Source of the DNA: Kitagawia praeruptora
Lineage: Eukaryota; Streptophyta; Magnoliopsida; Apiales; Apiaceae
Direction: 5' to 3'
Assembly (NCBI GenBank): GCA_037693485.1
Contig: CM075345.1
Coordinates: forward strand, 5,907,501-5,971,500
DNA: 64,000 nt
Numbering within the stretch: position 1 is the stretch's first letter; each line of letters opens with the position of its first letter. Made by a program: the position numbers and the translations under genes. Below are positions 28,131 through 40,300 of the stretch, in pieces. Under the pieces are notes generated by a model that had not been told where the DNA came from, made no database searches, and saw only the letters and a list, made by a program, of their open reading frames with translations.

Positions 28131-30760
28131 TTAGCCAGAATCTGAAGAATTCAGCATTCCAATCTCACTTACCAACCTTGTGAAGGTGGCTTCATCTAAT
28201 GGCTTAGTGAATATATCAGCTAGTTGTTTATCTGTAGAGACATAATGCAACTCAATGGTTCCATTAGTTGCATGTTCTCTTATGAAATGATATCTGATGT
28301 CAATGTGCTTTGTTCTAGAATGATTGACAGGATTGGCAACTATAGAGATTGCACTTGTGTTGTCACACATAATTGGAATTCTTTCCAACACAAGTCCATA
28401 ATCTCTAAGTTGATTTCTAATCCAAATCACTTGAGCACAGCAACTTCCAGCAGCTATGTATTCCGCCTCAGCTGTAGAAGTTGACACAGATTGTTGCTTC
28501 TTGCTATACCAAGAAACTAACCTTTGTCCAAGAAACTGGCAGCTTCCTGAGGTGCTTTTCCTATCCACTCTGCATCCAGCATAATCAGCATCAGAATAAC
28601 CAACCAGATTGAACCCTGTGTCCTTAGGATACCATAATCCCAAGTTAGGAGTGCCCTTCAGATATCTAAAGATCCTTTTTATTGCAATCAAATGTGATTC
28701 CTTTGGATTTGATTGAAACCTTGCACACAAGCATGTAGCAAACATGATGTCTGGCCTACTTGCAGTGAGGTAGAGTAGAGAACCAACCATGCCTCTGTAG
28801 ACTGAGATATCTACTCTCTTGCCTTTAGCATCTTCATCCAATTTAGTGGCAGTGGCCATGGGTGTCTTGGCAGGTGAACAATCTTCCAAGTCAAACTTCT
28901 TCAATAAATCCTTGATGTACTTGGTTTGACTGATAAAGATACCATCCTTCCTTTGACTGACTTGCAACCCTAGAAAGAATGTCAACTCTCCCATCATACT
29001 CATCTCATATCTGCTCTGCATGAGTTTAGAGAATTTCTCACACAGTTTCTCATTTGTAGAACCAAAAATGATATCATCCACATAGATTTGAACTAGGATC
29101 ATATCATCACCATGCTTCTTGTAAAACAGTGTCTTATCCAATGTGCCTCTAGTGAATTGATTTTCAAGAAGGAATTGTGATAAAGTATCATACCATGCTC
29201 TTGGAGCTTGCTTAAGTCCATACAATGCCTTAAGCAATCTGTAGACAAATTCTGGGAAATGTGGATCCTCAAAGCCAGGTGGTTGTTGCACATAAACCTC
29301 TTCTTCCAACTCTCCATTTAGAAATGCACTTTTGACATCCATTTGATAAACTTTAAAGTTTGAATGAGCAGCAAATGCCAAGAATATTCTAATGGCTTCC
29401 AATCTAGCAACAGGGGCAAATGTCTCATCATAATCAATGCCTTCCTGTTGAGAGTATCCTTTTGCAACCAGCCTTGCTTTGTTTCTTATTATTACACCAT
29501 CTTCATCCATCTTATTCTTCAGAACCCATTTTGTTCCAACAATGGTTCTATTCTTTGGTGCAGGCACAAGTTCCCATACTTTGTTCCTTTCAAATTGATT
29601 CAGCTCCTCTTGCATGGCAATAATCCAGTCTGGATCCAACAATGCATCATCAAGTTTCTTAGGCTCAACTTGTGATAGAAAACATCCATGGAGGCACTCA
29701 TTTTGAGTTGCTCTCCTAGTCCTTACTCCTGCATTAGGATCTCCAATGATTTGCTCTGCAGTGTGTGATCTATCCCATTTCCTCGAGTGTTTAGCCTGAT
29801 TTCTCATTCTTGATGTTGCTTCATCATCCACATCATGGTCATCCTCATTTCCTCCCCCTGTGAAGTTACCATTACTCACAGGTGTGTCTTGGATGCTTGT
29901 TTCTCCACTATTGATTGGCACAAATTCTTCTCTTGTATCATTATTCACTTGAGAATGTTGAACTTGAGTTTCAACTCCAGTTTCAGTCTCTTCATCAGAA
30001 TCATCTAGATTATCAAACTTCAATGGATCTCTGTCTTCATCATTGGCTTTTTCTAGTCCAGGTAGTTTGCTGTCATCAAATGTTACATCTGTGCTTTCCA
30101 TAACTTTCTTTTGACTGATGACATAAACCTTGTATGCAATTCTTTCCATAGAATAGCCAAGAAAAATTCCTTCAAATGCTTTTGCATCAAACTTTCCAAC
30201 GTATTCAGAATTATCCTTGAGTACAAAGCATTTGCTTCCAAAAGTATGAACATACTTTAGTGTAGGCTTCTTTCCAGTCATCAAGTTGTAAGGTGTCTTT
30301 CCAGTGTTTTTGTTGATGAGGGTCCTGTTCTGAATATAACATGCAGTGCTCACAGCCTCAGCCCAAAAACATGTAGGCATTTTTGCATCAAGTAACATTG
30401 TTCTAGCAGCCTCAATTAGAGTTCTATTCTTCCTCTCAACAACTCCATTTTGTTGTGGAGTCCTTGGAGCTGAGAATTGCTGAGAAATGCCATTCTCTTT
30501 GCAGAATGCTTCAAGTGTGGCATTTCTGAACTCTGTTCCATTATCACTTCTCAGTGCAATCACACTTGCATCGTTTGCCTTTGCTTCCTTGTCAACTTTC
30601 TTTATATGCTCAATAATTACTTGTGGAGCCTCATCTTTTGATGCCAGAAATTCCACCCATGTATACCTTGAAAAATCATCAACCATTACCAGGGCATACT
30701 TCTTTCTTCCAAGTGACATTATGTTGACAGGCCCAAACAAATCCATATGGATGAGTTGTG
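28131..30760 (-). CDS. pol: E2 Pol, part 2: integrase, reverse transcriptase, RNase H
   Basis: Frame open from 30,830, homologous coding from about 30,760. HMDLFG, RSDNGTEF and NGVVERKN carry the integrase D, D and E with 35 residues between the last two. RT YVDD, RNase H SDADYAG and AEAEYIAAG are all present. It differs from E1 at only a handful of residues. Ends with the FTKPLDE tail. The preceding protease frame is separated by a -1 shift, as in E1. Confidence 0.9.
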
Positions 30761-31405
30761 TAGTGGCTTGGTTACAGATGTCACTGTCTTTGACTTGTGG
30801 CTTGATCTCTTCATTTTTCCTTTTTGACAAGCCTCACACACTCCTTCTTGGCAGAATTCAAGTGTGGGCATGCCTCTCACTAACTCTCTTTTGACTAGAG
30901 AGTTAATGGCCTTGAAGTTCAGGTGTGATAGTTTCTTGTGCCACAGCCAACAATCTTCATTTGATGCTTTTGAGTAAAAGCAACAAATTTTGTCCTTGTT
31001 TGCAGAGTCCATATTGGCTACAAACAGGCTTCCCTTCCTTACTCCAGATAGAGCAAAATCACCAGTCTTCTTGTGGGTGATCAAACATTCATCCTTGTCA
31101 AAATTCACTTTGAATCCTCTATCAGTAAACTGACCAACACTTAACAGATTATGCTTGAGCCCCTTGACTAGTGCTACATCTTCAATGATGACATTTCCAA
31201 CTTTCAGCTTGCCATATCCCAATGTGTTACCCATGCTGTCATCTCCAAAAGCAACCATTGGGCCAGCCTTTTCCTCATACTGTGATAGCAGGGCCATATC
31301 ACCAGTCATATGATTTGAGCATCCACTGTCCAAAATCCACATGACCTTCTTTTCACTTTCTTTGCCCTGCAAACACAAAGGTATTACTTTTCCTTTGGTA
31401 CCCAA
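30719..31405 (-). pseudogene. pol: E2 Pol, part 1: protease and GAG-pre-integrase region
   Basis: Overlaps the end of gag by 22 nt in the -1 frame, as in E1. The protease DSG motif and HHCC region are intact. The frame runs out at 30,719 just after the Thr-Lys-Pro before integrase. E2 has three more bases than E1 at this junction but keeps the same frame offset. Confidence 0.85.
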
Positions 31406-33890
31406 ACAAGTTTGGGTCCATGTGACTTAGAGACAGTTTTATCATAAACAACATGCTTGTCAACTTTCTTAGTGTTAGTCTTCTTGTCACTGCTGGAAGT
31501 CTTAGAACCTGAGGTTTCAGACTTAGGTGACAAAGGTACCTTCCTAGCTTTAGGAGGACTTGAAGACTTTGACCTTGTGTAGTGTGTGTGGGAATTGTGA
31601 CTGATACAACCATCAATGAACTGCCTTCTTAAATTAAAACAACTAGTCATAACATTCATATTGCATGGCATACAGTCAAATTTATCACAGAAAGGTGCAT
31701 CTCTATGACTTAGAGGCACAGAACAATCATAGAAAGGTTTAGACACACTACCAACAGGTTTCTTGCATGCATGAGTTAGATGATTGGTACTGAAACAGTT
31801 CTGACAAGTTTTCCTAGGGGCATTAGGCATATAAGCATAGTTGTTATCCTTGTTAATCCCTAACTTGCCATTTCTGTTATGTTTCTTTTTAGTCACTTCC
31901 TTATCTGATTCACTCTTCCCAGCTGAGACAAACTTAACAAACTTCTTAGGTCTTGGCCTATCAACTACTGGCTTCTTGGTCTTTGACTTGACACTCTCAC
32001 CCTTAGAGGATGCTTGCTGTTCACTAGATTGTGCCTCATCCTCATCATTCAACATTTGCTTGATGAGTAAGGCATCCTCATCAATCTCAAATGTTGATTC
32101 CTTAAAAATTGGATTTTCAGTTTTTCTCAAAATGTGAGGCACTTTCTCATGAACAGCTGTGTCCTCTTCAATGACAGCATAGCCTTTCCTTTGTTTGAGA
32201 GAGTCATAGTCAAGTCCAATAGCTGCTTTGGGTTTAGCTTCAATTTTCTCACAGTAGGATTGCACTAAACCAGATGATTTCTTGAAAGTTTTAAGTTTGA
32301 ATTCATTCTCAGCTAATTCATCCCTAAGAGCCTTCTCTACTTGACTAGCACATAGAACCTTGTTCTTCAAATATTCAACTTCTTTCTTAAGGTTTTCTAC
32401 TTGCATAGTAGTTAGCTCAAGTTCCTCATTCTTTTTGGTTAATATTCATTTCTAGTAGATAGTTTAGCAATCTCCTCATTAGCAGCAGTCATACTAGTAT
32501 GAATATTAAACATTTCAACAGATAATTGTTCAATCATGCATTTGTATTCAGAAACAGACATGTCTATAGTAGTGAGAGATGGTACCTGAGAATCAGATGA
32601 AGATGAGTCATCCTTGGAGTTGGCCATCAAGGCATAGTTGCAGAATTCTTGTTCCTCTTCATCACTCTCAGAATCATCCCAACACTTCCCTTCAGCTATG
32701 TAGGCCTTACCATGTGTCTGCTTTTTCAGAAGGGCCTCATACTTAGCTTCTAGCTCAAGATAATCTCTATCCTTCTTTTTAGGCTTCTTGCATTCACTGG
32801 CAAAATGCCCTAGGTCATTGCATCTATAACACCTTACAGATGACCTATCCACATAACCGGTTTTGAACTTATTCCTGTTTGGCTTCACAGGTGCCTTGTT
32901 CTTGTTGGCTGAATGGTTTTGAGTTTTGGGTTTGAAGGGTTGATTTCTTTTAAATCTGATGTTTGGAAATTTTCTGGCCATGAAGGCATATGAGGTATTT
33001 TCCATCCCATCAAGTTCTTCCAGAGTGTAAAACTCTTCTTCTTCTTCCTCCTTTTCCTCAACAGGTTCACTCACCCCAGCTTCAGTTTCTTCATCATCTG
33101 CCACCTCCTCTATCCTTAGTTGGCTTGTAGATGCTTCTAGGTCCAGGATGGATTTGTTGACAATCAAGGCACATGATGTGTTTATCATCCTACCTTGGTT
33201 GGCTTGGATAGCCCTCTTCTGAAGCAACTCAAGTTCATGAGTCTTTAGGACTCCATAGAGCACATCATAGGTGACTTTGTTCAAATCTCTCTCTCTTAGA
33301 GAAATGACTCTTTGCTCCAGATGATTTGGTGAAGACAACAGAAATTTCATATTTAACTCCTTGGTGCTGTAAACCTTTCCATTCATCTGCAACTCAGTAA
33401 CTAGCTTGTGAAACCTTTCAAACATTTCAGTGATGCTTTCCTTGGGCTGTGCCATGAAAGCTTCATACTGTGTGACCAGTATCTGTTTCCTGTTTTCCTT
33501 AACCTCATCAGTCCCTTCACACAACACCTCAATGTGATCCAACATCTCTTTAGCAGACGTGCATGATGCAATGTTTGCAAACATTGACATGTCCATGGAA
33601 TCAATGATAAGCAACATGAGGTGGCTGTCAAGAGCAACCTTCTCCCTTTCTGACTCTGTCCACTTTGATGGATCCTTGGCCTCATAAGTTCTTGGGATAG
33701 TTATGGTTCCAACAGTCTTCTCTGGTATCTCTTGTTGTGGAACAAAAGGACCATTCTTGAGAATCTCAGGATACAAGGGATGAGAGGCTTTAATGAACAA
33801 CATCATCTTTATCTTCCAGAGGTTGAAGTTTTCTTTATCAAACTTAGGGACCTTCACCGTTCCTGTAGTCTTTGGTGTATTCGAACTCAT
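31384..33890 (-). pseudogene. gag: E2 Gag, frameshifted
   Basis: Starts at ATG 33,890, 32 bp after the PBS. UBN2-type core, Glu-rich patch and first CCHC knuckle (CYRCNDLGHFASEC) are intact. Compared with E1, one base is missing near 32,444 (after the codons for STRNE), so the frame closes at 32,439. The C-terminal third continues in another frame from about 32,406 to 31,384 with coiled-coil segment, second knuckle (CQNCFSTNHLTHAC) and Cys cluster. A product of the first frame would lack the second knuckle. Confidence 0.88.
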
Positions 33891-33921
33891 GATCGTTTCT
33901 CTGTTTTTGAATAAACAGCCC

Positions 33922-33933
33922 GCTCTGATACCA
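33922..33933 (-). other. E2 primer binding site (tRNA-iMet)
   Basis: Minus-strand TGGTATCAGAGC two bases from the 5' LTR. Confidence 0.93.
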
Positions 33934-33935
33934 CT

Positions 33936-35227
33936 TGTTGAGTATTGAATACGGTAAAAGAATACAGAGGGGGGGGTGAATGGATTCTTGAACTTTTCTT
34001 TGATTGAGTCTATGTAGCAGATAAGTGCCTGTGTGTGTAGAAGTGAAGGTGCGGATAAATAAACAACACAAGACACAATATCACTTTAATCTAATGTATT
34101 ATTAGATAAAGGTTGCTACAATCTGTGAATACAAATGGTAGTATTCTCAGCTTCGTTTTTCTCAGAGAGATATGGCTTACAGTGTATGAAAAACTTGACT
34201 CACAAAAAGTTGCTAAGTTATGAAGTGAGGCTGTGTCCTTATAGAACATGGATACAGCCTACTTACTGCAAATAAGGTAGCTAAACAAATTTCTTTCTAG
34301 TCTGTCTATCCTTTTTGAGTAAGTGTCCAAACGGTTACAGATTTGACTTTGCAAAGCCTGTTTAGATCCACTTCTTTAGCTCCTTGTCTCTTCTATATCT
34401 CTCCAAGCTTCCTTGTATGCTTTCCAGAGCACGTTACAGATTGTGGTCCATAAAGTGCATTGGCTTGTTGCAGGTTTCTGACTTGTACAATTTCTTCAGT
34501 ATTTTGTCTCCAAGAATGTATTCGAGAAGTGACTAAGTAAGTGATTCGAGAACTAGAATTGACTTGATCGATAACTCTGAGTTCTCGAATACTGTTATAA
34601 TGACATATCGAACCACTTCTCGAATAGCTCTTTTCCATCAGGATTCCTTGAGTTGTCGAATAGAACATTTGACTTATCGAATCCTCGAGTTGTCGAATAG
34701 CTTTCTGAGTCCTTGAGATATCGAATGGAACTTTGACTTGTTGACTCTTTGAGAACTCGAATACCATCTTGACTTGTTGACTTCTTGAGTTCTCGAATAG
34801 AGTAGTAGACATATCGAATCCCTGAGATATCGAATGAGATATCAAACAGTGTATTCAGAGATATCGAATAGTGTCTTGAGATATCGAATCCCTGACTTCT
34901 CGAATGCTGGACTTCTCGAATAGACAAATATACTTCTCGAATTGGTACTTAGGCAAATTCTTCATTTCTTCAAATCCCAACTATGATTATTTGACAGTCT
35001 TTAACTCCTTGCTTGAGGCATGAACCTTGGAACTTCTTTCAAGCATTATTCTAGACTCTATTTGTACAATTACACAACTAGGATTTGATGCCTACTACAA
35101 GTACAATACAAACAGAAACTCTACAACTAGAGGTTCCCTCAGTTAAGAGGTCATGTAAGTAATGCAAAGCATTACAAACAATTAAGCTTGTTATTAGATG
35201 TGTACAGGCATGCCTCTGTAACTAACA
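33936..35227 (-). repeat. E2 5' LTR
   Basis: 1,292 bp, uninterrupted. It shows the empty form of E1's insertion site (near 34,048-34,060). Carries the TTCGA-type array in reverse orientation (about 34,520-34,945). Flanked by TSD ATAGA. Confidence 0.96.
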
Positions 35228-35262
35228 ATAGAGATTTAAAAAAAGGTGAGCCAAACAGGCTT

Positions 35263-35758
35263 CATATTAGTTTGTGTTCGAGGAGTAACTACGAGCATCT
35301 CCAATACAGGAAAGAATGACATATTTATCACAATTTTTTTTATTTTTAACCAAAATAACGAATTGCGGGATTGGTGGCCAAAATTACCAACCAGTTACGC
35401 AGGTTAAAAATGGATAATAAAAAAATTTCTAGAACTTCATGTTACGCAAGTTACAAATGAGTAATATATAAAAAAAAAATTCCCCTATTATGCATTTGGA
35501 AAATGTGTAACAGGTCCCGCCAGGAGAGCCTATTACCCATATGTAAAATGCGTAATTAGTATAAAACCTATTACCCCTATCTCAAATGCGTAATAGATTA
35601 GTATTTATGGTCTCTATCAGCATTTTGTGTTATTCTTTTCATGTGGTATACCTTTTTATGGTATTTTTGGTCATCATCCACAATAGAGTTACGTATGTTG
35701 GTTATGTAAAATGATAATTATGTGAATTTTTAAGTTAACGTACTCCAATGATATTATG
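35263..35758. other. AT-rich spacer, probable transposon remnants
   Basis: Begins near a GAGCATCTCCAAT word common at the ends of plant MITEs, and contains several repeats of GTTACGCA/GTAATA words. No complete element or gene could be delimited. Confidence 0.35.
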
Positions 35759-35760
35759 TA

Positions 35761-35984
35761 TTCCCTCCCTTTTTATTGTCCATTATTTCCATTATTCATT
35801 GTCCCAAAAAAATTGTTCATGTTCATATTTATGGTAAAATGATACTCTTATTTGGAGTAAGTGACAATAAAAAATGTTCAAAAATAAAAAAGTCTTGAAA
35901 ATTAAATAGTAATTTAGGAAATTATAGTTTGATTGAATAGATTGTGGATTTTGATTGATGGACAGAAAAACGGGACGCAAGGAA
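35761..35984. mobile_element. Stowaway-like MITE
   Basis: Left end TTCCCTCCCTTTTTATTGTC and the inverted right end (ending GGGACGCAAGGAA) are imperfect TIRs of the CTCCCTCC type, with TA at both edges (35,759-35,760 and 35,985-35,986). About 224 bp, AT-rich, no coding. Fits Tc1/mariner-derived Stowaway MITEs. Confidence 0.5.
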
Positions 35985-36468
35985 TAAAATGATTGGATAT
36001 ATATTAAAAATACAAATATATAGTGATGTTAGGATGATGTGTTCAACTTTAGAACTTTTGTAAAAATTTTAAATTTTGATTATATATGACCAATTTAAAA
36101 TAAATTATCTAAATTTTTAGATAAGAAAAGAGAGAATTAAAAATGAGAAAAATTAAGTATTTATATAAAATTAAATATCACACCATCTTTTTAACTAAAT
36201 AGATGGTAGCATTAGTGTTGGTCCCGGAAAGTATTGCAGAAGGGGGGTTGAATGCAATACTAATAAATTTCAAAAACTATTTCAACAACTTAAATAGAGT
36301 TTGTAATTTACTAGTAGAAGAAATGCAATCACAAGTAATATCTAACAAGATGTTTCACAAAATAATTGTTTTATTTATTTTGCGAGGTTTTGCTACAACC
36401 TTGAGAACAAAATAATTCTCAAGCTTCAAATACTCAAGAGATTACAGTTGTTGAGATCACTCCTGTTG

Positions 36469-36492
36469 TATAAATAGAGTGCTCTATTTATA
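36469..36492. promoter_or_regulatory. palindromic TATA box in the E3 LTR
   Basis: A perfect inverted repeat, TATAAATAGAG and its complement around a TG centre, gives a TATAAATA box on both strands. The minus-strand box fits the element's own promoter. The same 24 bp are at 57,920-57,943 in the other LTR. Confidence 0.6.
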
Positions 36493-36821
36493 GTGTGATA
36501 GTCGACTGTACTACCACTATCAGTATGGGTTGTTGAGTTGCTGTTATATTCCTTTTGCAGCTCATTCCATGATTTATTCCCATGTGATCATCACAAAATA
36601 ACTTTAAGATACTTTCCACATTTGAGCCACCCAGATCTAGCCGTATTCAATTTTATCTGCTCTAGACTTTACAGGTTGCTCCATGTGATCTCTCAAGCTT
36701 CAGTTATAGACTTTCCAAGCTTGCTGTAAAGGTTGAATATTACAACACGCCTGCTTCTTTTGAACATGTATTATGTCGCTTAAATTGACTTAGAAAATTC
36801 CTAAATCAATTTAATTCTTTA

Positions 36822-37296
36822 TGACAGTATGTTTGATTCAGAGTTTGCTGTCAATGGATTGTGCTTTGGTTGACAGTATGAATTCCCGCAGAGATTACTG
36901 TCAAGGATTGTGCTTTGATTGACAGTATGAATTCCCGCAGAGATTACTGTCAAGGATTGTGCTTTGATTGACAGTATGAATTTTCCGCAGAGATTGCTGT
37001 CAAGAATTCCAAACTTACTGTCGCAAACTATATATCAAAGTTGCTGTCATCAGAATCTCCGCCAATGTTGCTGTCAAGTTGAAACTTGCTGTCGACTCAA
37101 TTAAACTTGCTGTCGAGCTTTGCAACATGTTGTTTCCTTGTAATCTTACTGTCAATACTTGACAGTAACTTTTATTCCTGCTGTCGAACTTCTGTATTTC
37201 TTGAGGCTTGAACATGATCGAACTTCTTTCAAGAATTACAATTATTACATGACAGTACTTATTTTGATTACAGGAATACACTTCAGACTATGACAG
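36822..37296. promoter_or_regulatory. array of 14 TGACAG/CTGTCA motifs in the E3 LTR
   Basis: Fourteen exact TGACAG words on either strand in 475 bp (chance expectation about 0.2), plus four CTGTCG variants. Several sit in short repeated units with GTATGAATTCCCGCAGAG. TGACAG is the core bound by KNOX/TALE homeodomain proteins in plants, so these may be binding sites. The array is conserved in the other LTR. Confidence 0.7.
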
Positions 37297-37373
37297 TATG
37301 TTCTACTTAGTAAAACTAAGTATACCAATAAAACTAGTTAAGTTGTCTATTCCATTACCCATAAATCCCAACA

Positions 37374-37382
37374 ATCTCCCCC
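37374..37382 (-). other. E3 polypurine tract
   Basis: GGGGGAGAT on the minus strand beside the 3' LTR. Confidence 0.85.
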
Positions 37383-40300
37383 AATTTGTTTTTATGGACA
37401 ATAAGAACAAATTTACAAATATCATGCTGACAACTTAACTAACATAGATCAGAAAGAATAAACTCTTCATTCCTGAACAATGATTAAACTGGATTGTTTT
37501 CAAACAATGTATCATAAAAGTTCATAAAAAAAAAAATCTTTACTTAGCTTGATTTGAACTTTCGCCTTGCTCCTTTTCCCTCAGAGCTCTTCTGAGTTTT
37601 TCAATTAACTCCTTTTCTTCAGGGGACTGTGCATCATCTTCATTTTCCACGATGTATTTTCTGATCATTAAGGAAGTAGTGTTTAATACATCTCTGAGTT
37701 CCATCCAATAAACATTTTGTTTTACTATTGATCTGAATTTCAACACATCTCCCTCCATCTTGAATCTTCTGCCAGGAAGCTGATTTAAAGTTTCCCTTCT
37801 TTGTCTGTCCAAGCTGGGATTCTCTCCTTTCCTTTGATCAAAAATCATATCTAGCTCCCAAGAACATAGTGCTTCAAGTTTGTTAGATGATCCTATCACT
37901 TGCCAGTACAGTTCTTTTAGCACACTGGTCTTCAACTTAGAAAAGCTGTATATGTAGATTTCTTCTTTGCCATATTTGATTCGCAGAGGATTGTCCAGTA
38001 CAATTGGCTGATAGTTTAATTCACTGCTGTTGACCTTGTTGAGTTTACTCCAACTTTCCTTCATTTGAGCTTCAATCTCATCTTTTATCTGTTGACGAGA
38101 TTTTTGTCTTGAGGCTAATTCTTCTCTGAATTTCTGCTCTGTCTCATACCTATCCATCTCTTGCTTTGAATAAGGTTTCTCCATTTCATTCCAGTCATAC
38201 TCAGGGATAGGATTATCTTCTTCATTTTCCAGACCTAGAGCTTCAAAAACATCTTCATCATTTTGAAGTGTCCAGTCACCATTCTTTTCAGTGAATTCAG
38301 CATTTCTGATTGCAAAGTACTTTCGAACAGGATCCATGATCTTTTCAGAGATATCACCATAGCTTTCCAAAAGTTCAACCATTCTTTCCAAATTGAAATA
38401 ATCAATTCTTCTTCTTACAAATGCTTGAGTTTGAACTAGACTATTGGATATTACTTATGATTTTGATATCTGAGTGAAATCAGGTTCTACCATAATCAAT
38501 CTTTCTTTGTTTTCCCATAGAATGTATCTTGTGACCTTTTCTTTTGACTCATCCAACTCTATAGATACAGAAGTGATTGATTCTTTGGCTTTCTCTTGAA
38601 GTTGTTCCAGGCTGTTCATTCTTCTGCTCATGATTGGTTTCTTAAGCCCTAGACCTGTAGCTTTTCTTTGACCAGAATAGACAGTCTTTCCCCTTTTTGG
38701 TCTGTTTGACTTTCTTTTGATTCTTACTGTCTGGGATGTTTTGATAGTAGGATCATTGACAGTATCTTTCATAGGATCCTCGACAGCATCTTTGTTAACA
38801 TTCTTGACAGCATCTTTTTCAGAATACATACTGTCAATTTCCATTTCTGCTTGGTTAATTTCTAATGCTTCAAGTATCTCCTCTTCTTTCTCCTTTTCTT
38901 CATTTTTCTTGCTTGTTCCAGGAGCTTCTGAAGTTTCATTCGGCTCAGCTTCTTTAGCTTGGGATTGCTCTTTTGAAGAGTTTCCCTTTTCTGACTCTTT
39001 AGCTCCTCCAGCTTTACCTCCATCTTCATTATCATCACCATCTTTATCCAAGGTGTCATCAAAGGAGCATTTTCCACCTTGAGCATTTCTGCTTTCGTTT
39101 GCTTTGGCAATGAGCTTCTTAATTTTGACACTGTATTCCATATCTCTCTTTGCCATTATCTTATGGATATCTTTAACTGCTTGAATCCTTTCCTTGGTGA
39201 TGGGTGCTTTCAGCAACAACTTAAGTACATCCATGATGACTTTACTTTGTAGAGATGTTTTGCCTTCAAGAGTTAAGAACCCAAGTCCTTTAGTTCCTTT
39301 GGCTGTTGTCTGTTTAAAGCTTACACCATATGGCTGGAGACATATTTCTGGAAGTTTGTTGTTAACCATTGTACTCAGTTGCATATAGAGACTTTCATAA
39401 AAAATGGTAGACTTTTTCTTGACAAGAATCCCAAGGATGTATTGCACTCTGGCAGAGAAAGTTTCTAGCAGTTGCATTGTTATGAATATTGAATGTTCAC
39501 TCTTCAGGTACACTTCAACTGCCCACCTCTTCTCTGAGCTAATCTTCACAGAAAGATTGACAATCTTTTCTTTCAAAGCTTCTGCCAACTTAGCAGGTTT
39601 TCCTCTTGATTCTGTGATTGCTTCATTCACGAGAGTGTTGAATTCCTCATCCTTATTATTCAAGGTGCTTTCCATATGACTTACCGTTATAGAATCAGCT
39701 TCTTCTTGAGAATATGTGCTTCCATCAGTCCAAGTAACCAACTCTGAAGGATTCACATATTCAGGCAGCTTGCCCTTGCCTTTACCCATCCTGTTAGACT
39801 CCTCCTTTTCTCTCCAAAGCCTCTCCAAAGTAGATTCTTTCTTTTCAGGAACTGGTTCACTAATTTTGATGGAAGATGCTTTATTTCTTTGTATCAGTTT
39901 CAATACTTCCTCAGATACTAGCATTTTCTCCCCATCTACTTCAGTTTCAATCAGTTCATCAGTTCTAGAGGCTAAAACAGTATCTTTTTACTCCCCCTTA
40001 CTCCTTTGCTCCCCCTGTCTTTCAGCTTCCCCTTGTAACTCCATTTTCCTTTCTGGTTGCTCAGCCTTTTTCTGATCTATTACTTTCTCCCCCTTAGTTA
40101 AGTTGGCAGCTTGAATCAAGGAAGAAAGTGACAGTAGGGTGGCTTGAATTTCAGAAAAACCAGTCTTCACAGTAGATGATAGGGTGTCTAGCTGGCTCTC
40201 CATTGTAGCACATCGATTCTCAATAGCTAGGAGCCTGTCATTTGTGGATGTAGAAGGACCACCAGACCTAAGCCTCTTTGGAGGTTGAGGATAAGTCTGG

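Larger units (their letters stand above)
6948..35227 (-). mobile_element. E2: Sirevirus-like Ty1/Copia retrotransposon, interrupted by E1
   Basis: Complete 14.1 kb element (net of E1) with 5 bp target duplication ATAGA (6943-6947 and 35,228-35,232). Its LTRs are 1,292 bp (33,936-35,227, 5' LTR) and 1,291 bp (6,948-7,063 plus 21,203/8-22,382, 3' LTR). I count six substitutions and one G-run length difference between them, about 0.5%. Order on the minus strand: LTR, PBS for tRNA-iMet, gag, pol, motif-rich spacer, giant third ORF, PPT, LTR. Large size, two-knuckle Gag and an extra ORF after pol fit the Sirevirus lineage. Gag carries a one-base deletion and pol is split in frame. E1 sits in its 3' LTR. 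Confidence 0.93.
5852..35260. mobile_element. foldback/MITE-like element, split by LINE and retrotransposon insertions
   Basis: The left end (GGGTGTTTGGGAGAACTTTT, from about 5853) and the right end (AAAAGGTGAGCCAAACAGGC, to about 35,260) are imperfect inverted repeats. Internal stretches at 5885-5908 (AAGTTAACTT, then ACAAAGTTAG) and 6819-6851 (CTAACTTTTT, then GGTTAACTTT) are also mutually inverted. Removing the LINE (5,921-6,805) and E2 (6,948-35,227 plus one TSD) leaves a short palindromic element of roughly 0.25-0.3 kb. The exact ends and target duplication are not resolved. Confidence 0.35.
36216..37373 (-). repeat. E3 3' LTR
   Basis: 1,158 bp, plus-strand limits TGTTGGTCCCGG to ATCCCAACA. 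Holds a palindromic TATA region (36,469-36,492) and the TGACAG array (36,822-37,296). Confidence 0.95.
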
